Shown here piece after piece: positions 6,325-6,758 of a DNA stretch of 6,758 nucleotides (its first letter is position 1; the number at the start of each line of letters is the position of its first letter). The stretch is from the NCBI GenBank assembly GCA_023415725.1, contig JAEZJR010000181.1, positions 1 through 6,758 on the forward strand, given 5' to 3'. This stretch comes from Acidobacteriota bacterium. Lineage in GTDB: Bacteria; Acidobacteriota; Blastocatellia; Pyrinomonadales; Pyrinomonadaceae. Under the pieces are notes generated by a model. That model saw nothing but the letters and a program-made list of their open reading frames with translations. It searched no databases and was not told where the DNA came from. Position numbers and translations under genes: made by a program.

Positions 6325-6344
6325 AAGCCCGCTTTAGCAGGCTT
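6325..6344. terminator. terminator-like hairpin, degenerate copy of the one at 109-134
   Basis: AAGCCCGC (6325-6332) and GCAGGCTT (6337-6344) pair at 7 of 8 positions around the loop TTTA, with one C·A mismatch. The stem is preceded by AAAA and followed by CCTCTCCTT. The arms share AAGCCCGC with the terminator at the left end of the window, so the two look like one dispersed motif. The lone mismatch and lack of a clean U-tract weaken the terminator call. Confidence 0.4.
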
Positions 6345-6439
6345 CCTCTCCTTATCCTTCCAGCCGCATCTCCGAGCCGCTTTTGGGGGAGTTGCGACGG
6401 CGCTTAAGCCTAAATCCGGATTCGCAGGGAAGATCCTCG

Positions 6440-6605
6440 GCAGCTTTGCTGCTCTATTTGCGGTGAAGCTTTGCTTCACCGGACGGACCACGGCCGATCG
6501 TCGCGGCTTCGCCGCCGCTTTCCGCAGTTGAGAGCGTCGGCGGCAAAGCCGGAGATCGGTACGGCCGCCTGCGGAAAGGCAAAGCTTTTCCGCAAATAGA
6601 GCGGC
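6440..6605. repeat. nested inverted-repeat block (possible MITE/REP cluster)
   Basis: An outer inverted repeat, 6447-6462 with 6590-6605, matches at 15 of 16 positions (core CTCTATTTGCGG/CCGCAAATAGAG). Inside it are CTTTCCGCAG (6518-6527) with CTGCGGAAAG (6569-6578), and 6504-6517 with 6538-6551 (13 of 14). There are also local hairpins with three-base loops: 6440-6452, 6461-6481 (9-bp stem), 6503-6515 and 6570-6594 (11-bp stem with one G·U). Several share the form GC-TTT-GC or GC-AAA-GC at the tip. The whole block can fold as one long imperfect cruciform or as several separate stems. No transposase or target-site duplication was found. Confidence 0.55.
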
Positions 6606-6703
6606 GTAGCCGGGGGCGTTCGGCGTCATTCACCGTTCGCATCCATATGGACCAGAATCATATTCGCCCCACACGCGTCAACCAACGATCCACTCCCCAG
6701 GCT

Positions 6704-6742
6704 CCCCTCCTTACGAAGGAGGGGTGGCCGCCGCTTCGGCGG
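6704..6742. repeat. double-hairpin dispersed-repeat element
   Basis: CCCCTCCTT (6704-6712) pairs perfectly with AAGGAGGGG (6716-6724) around ACG. CCGCCG (6728-6733) pairs with CGGCGG (6737-6742) around CTT. The plus-strand translation here contains PLLTKEGWPPL, a peptide I recognise as a frequent false ORF product of a widespread intergenic palindrome rather than a real protein. The element appears to continue to or past the window end. Confidence 0.5.
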
Positions 6743-6758
6743 ACGGGGTGGTTCTCTA

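Larger units (their letters stand above)
6014..6758. other. gene-free, palindrome-rich intergenic region
   Basis: No open frame here has a plausible product, a ribosome-binding site and a credible protein composition together. The frames that exist translate into Arg/Ala/Gly-rich sequence generated by the repeats. What it does contain is a series of hairpins: 6029-6050, 6056-6085, 6281-6300, 6325-6344, a nested block at 6440-6605, and two adjacent ones at 6704-6742. Bases 6086-6280 hold only a weak hairpin (6178-6191, GCTCC/GGAGC), and 6345-6439 only a 10-bp palindrome (6413-6422, AATCCGGATT). Confidence 0.7.

Noticed and set aside
6440..6605. CRISPR array
   Set aside because: The repeats are inverted rather than direct, unequal in length and without regular spacers; no cas gene is nearby.
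5874..6629. 251-aa minus-strand open frame spanning the end of the haloperoxidase-like gene and the repeat region
   Set aside because: It runs antisense to the real gene and then through multiple palindromes. Its composition is Arg/Gly/Ala-rich low-complexity and it has no domain.
6647..6758. Possible plus-strand gene start (ATG at 6647) running off the window
   Set aside because: After a few codons it passes into the double-palindrome repeat and reads PLLTKEGWPPL, a typical repeat-derived false peptide. No Shine-Dalgarno sequence precedes it.

Overview
The window looks like a piece of an Acidobacteriota chromosome, most likely from the Blastocatellia/Pyrinomonadales side. This is inferred from three things: the very characteristic regulators (OmpR-type winged helix, one membrane helix, FlgO/TolB-like domain, TPRs), a surface-protein C-terminus with a 'DIGAFE' motif and a carboxypeptidase-regulatory-like fold, and GC-rich intergenic DNA full of palindromes. 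No rRNA or marker gene is present to prove the assignment.

Layout, left to right. (1) Bases 1-69 are the last 22 codons of a plus-strand gene of unknown function. It converges on a minus-strand remnant (154-498), and a strong hairpin at 109-134 lies between them. (2) The remnant is the C-terminal tail of a large secreted 'choice-of-anchor Q' type protein plus a carboxypeptidase-regulatory-like domain. Its upstream body is missing, and it sits 24 bases downstream of the next gene. (3) Bases 523-4467 on the minus strand hold two tandem paralogous membrane-anchored one-component regulators of 683 and 629 aa. They are separated only by TAA-GTT and lie in the same reading frame. (4) Bases 4468-4768 form a divergent intergenic region with a pair of 8-bp direct repeats one helical turn apart and a 7-bp-arm palindrome, both plausible operators. 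(5) Bases 4769-6013 on the plus strand encode a secreted vanadium haloperoxidase/PAP2-superfamily protein. It keeps every vanadate-ligand motif, but the acid-base histidine of the PSGH motif is replaced by alanine. (6) Bases 6014-6758 contain no credible gene. They hold at least seven hairpins, including a nested inverted-repeat block of about 165 bp and REP-like palindromes.

How the parts may work together. The two regulators have an identical 23-residue stretch over the predicted recognition helix, so they probably read the same DNA site. Their C-terminal FlgO-like and TPR domains are predicted to lie outside the cytoplasmic membrane, so they could sense envelope or extracellular state and signal directly to DNA. 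The divergent secreted haloperoxidase-like protein is the obvious neighbouring target, but that link rests on gene arrangement and on repeats seen by eye only.
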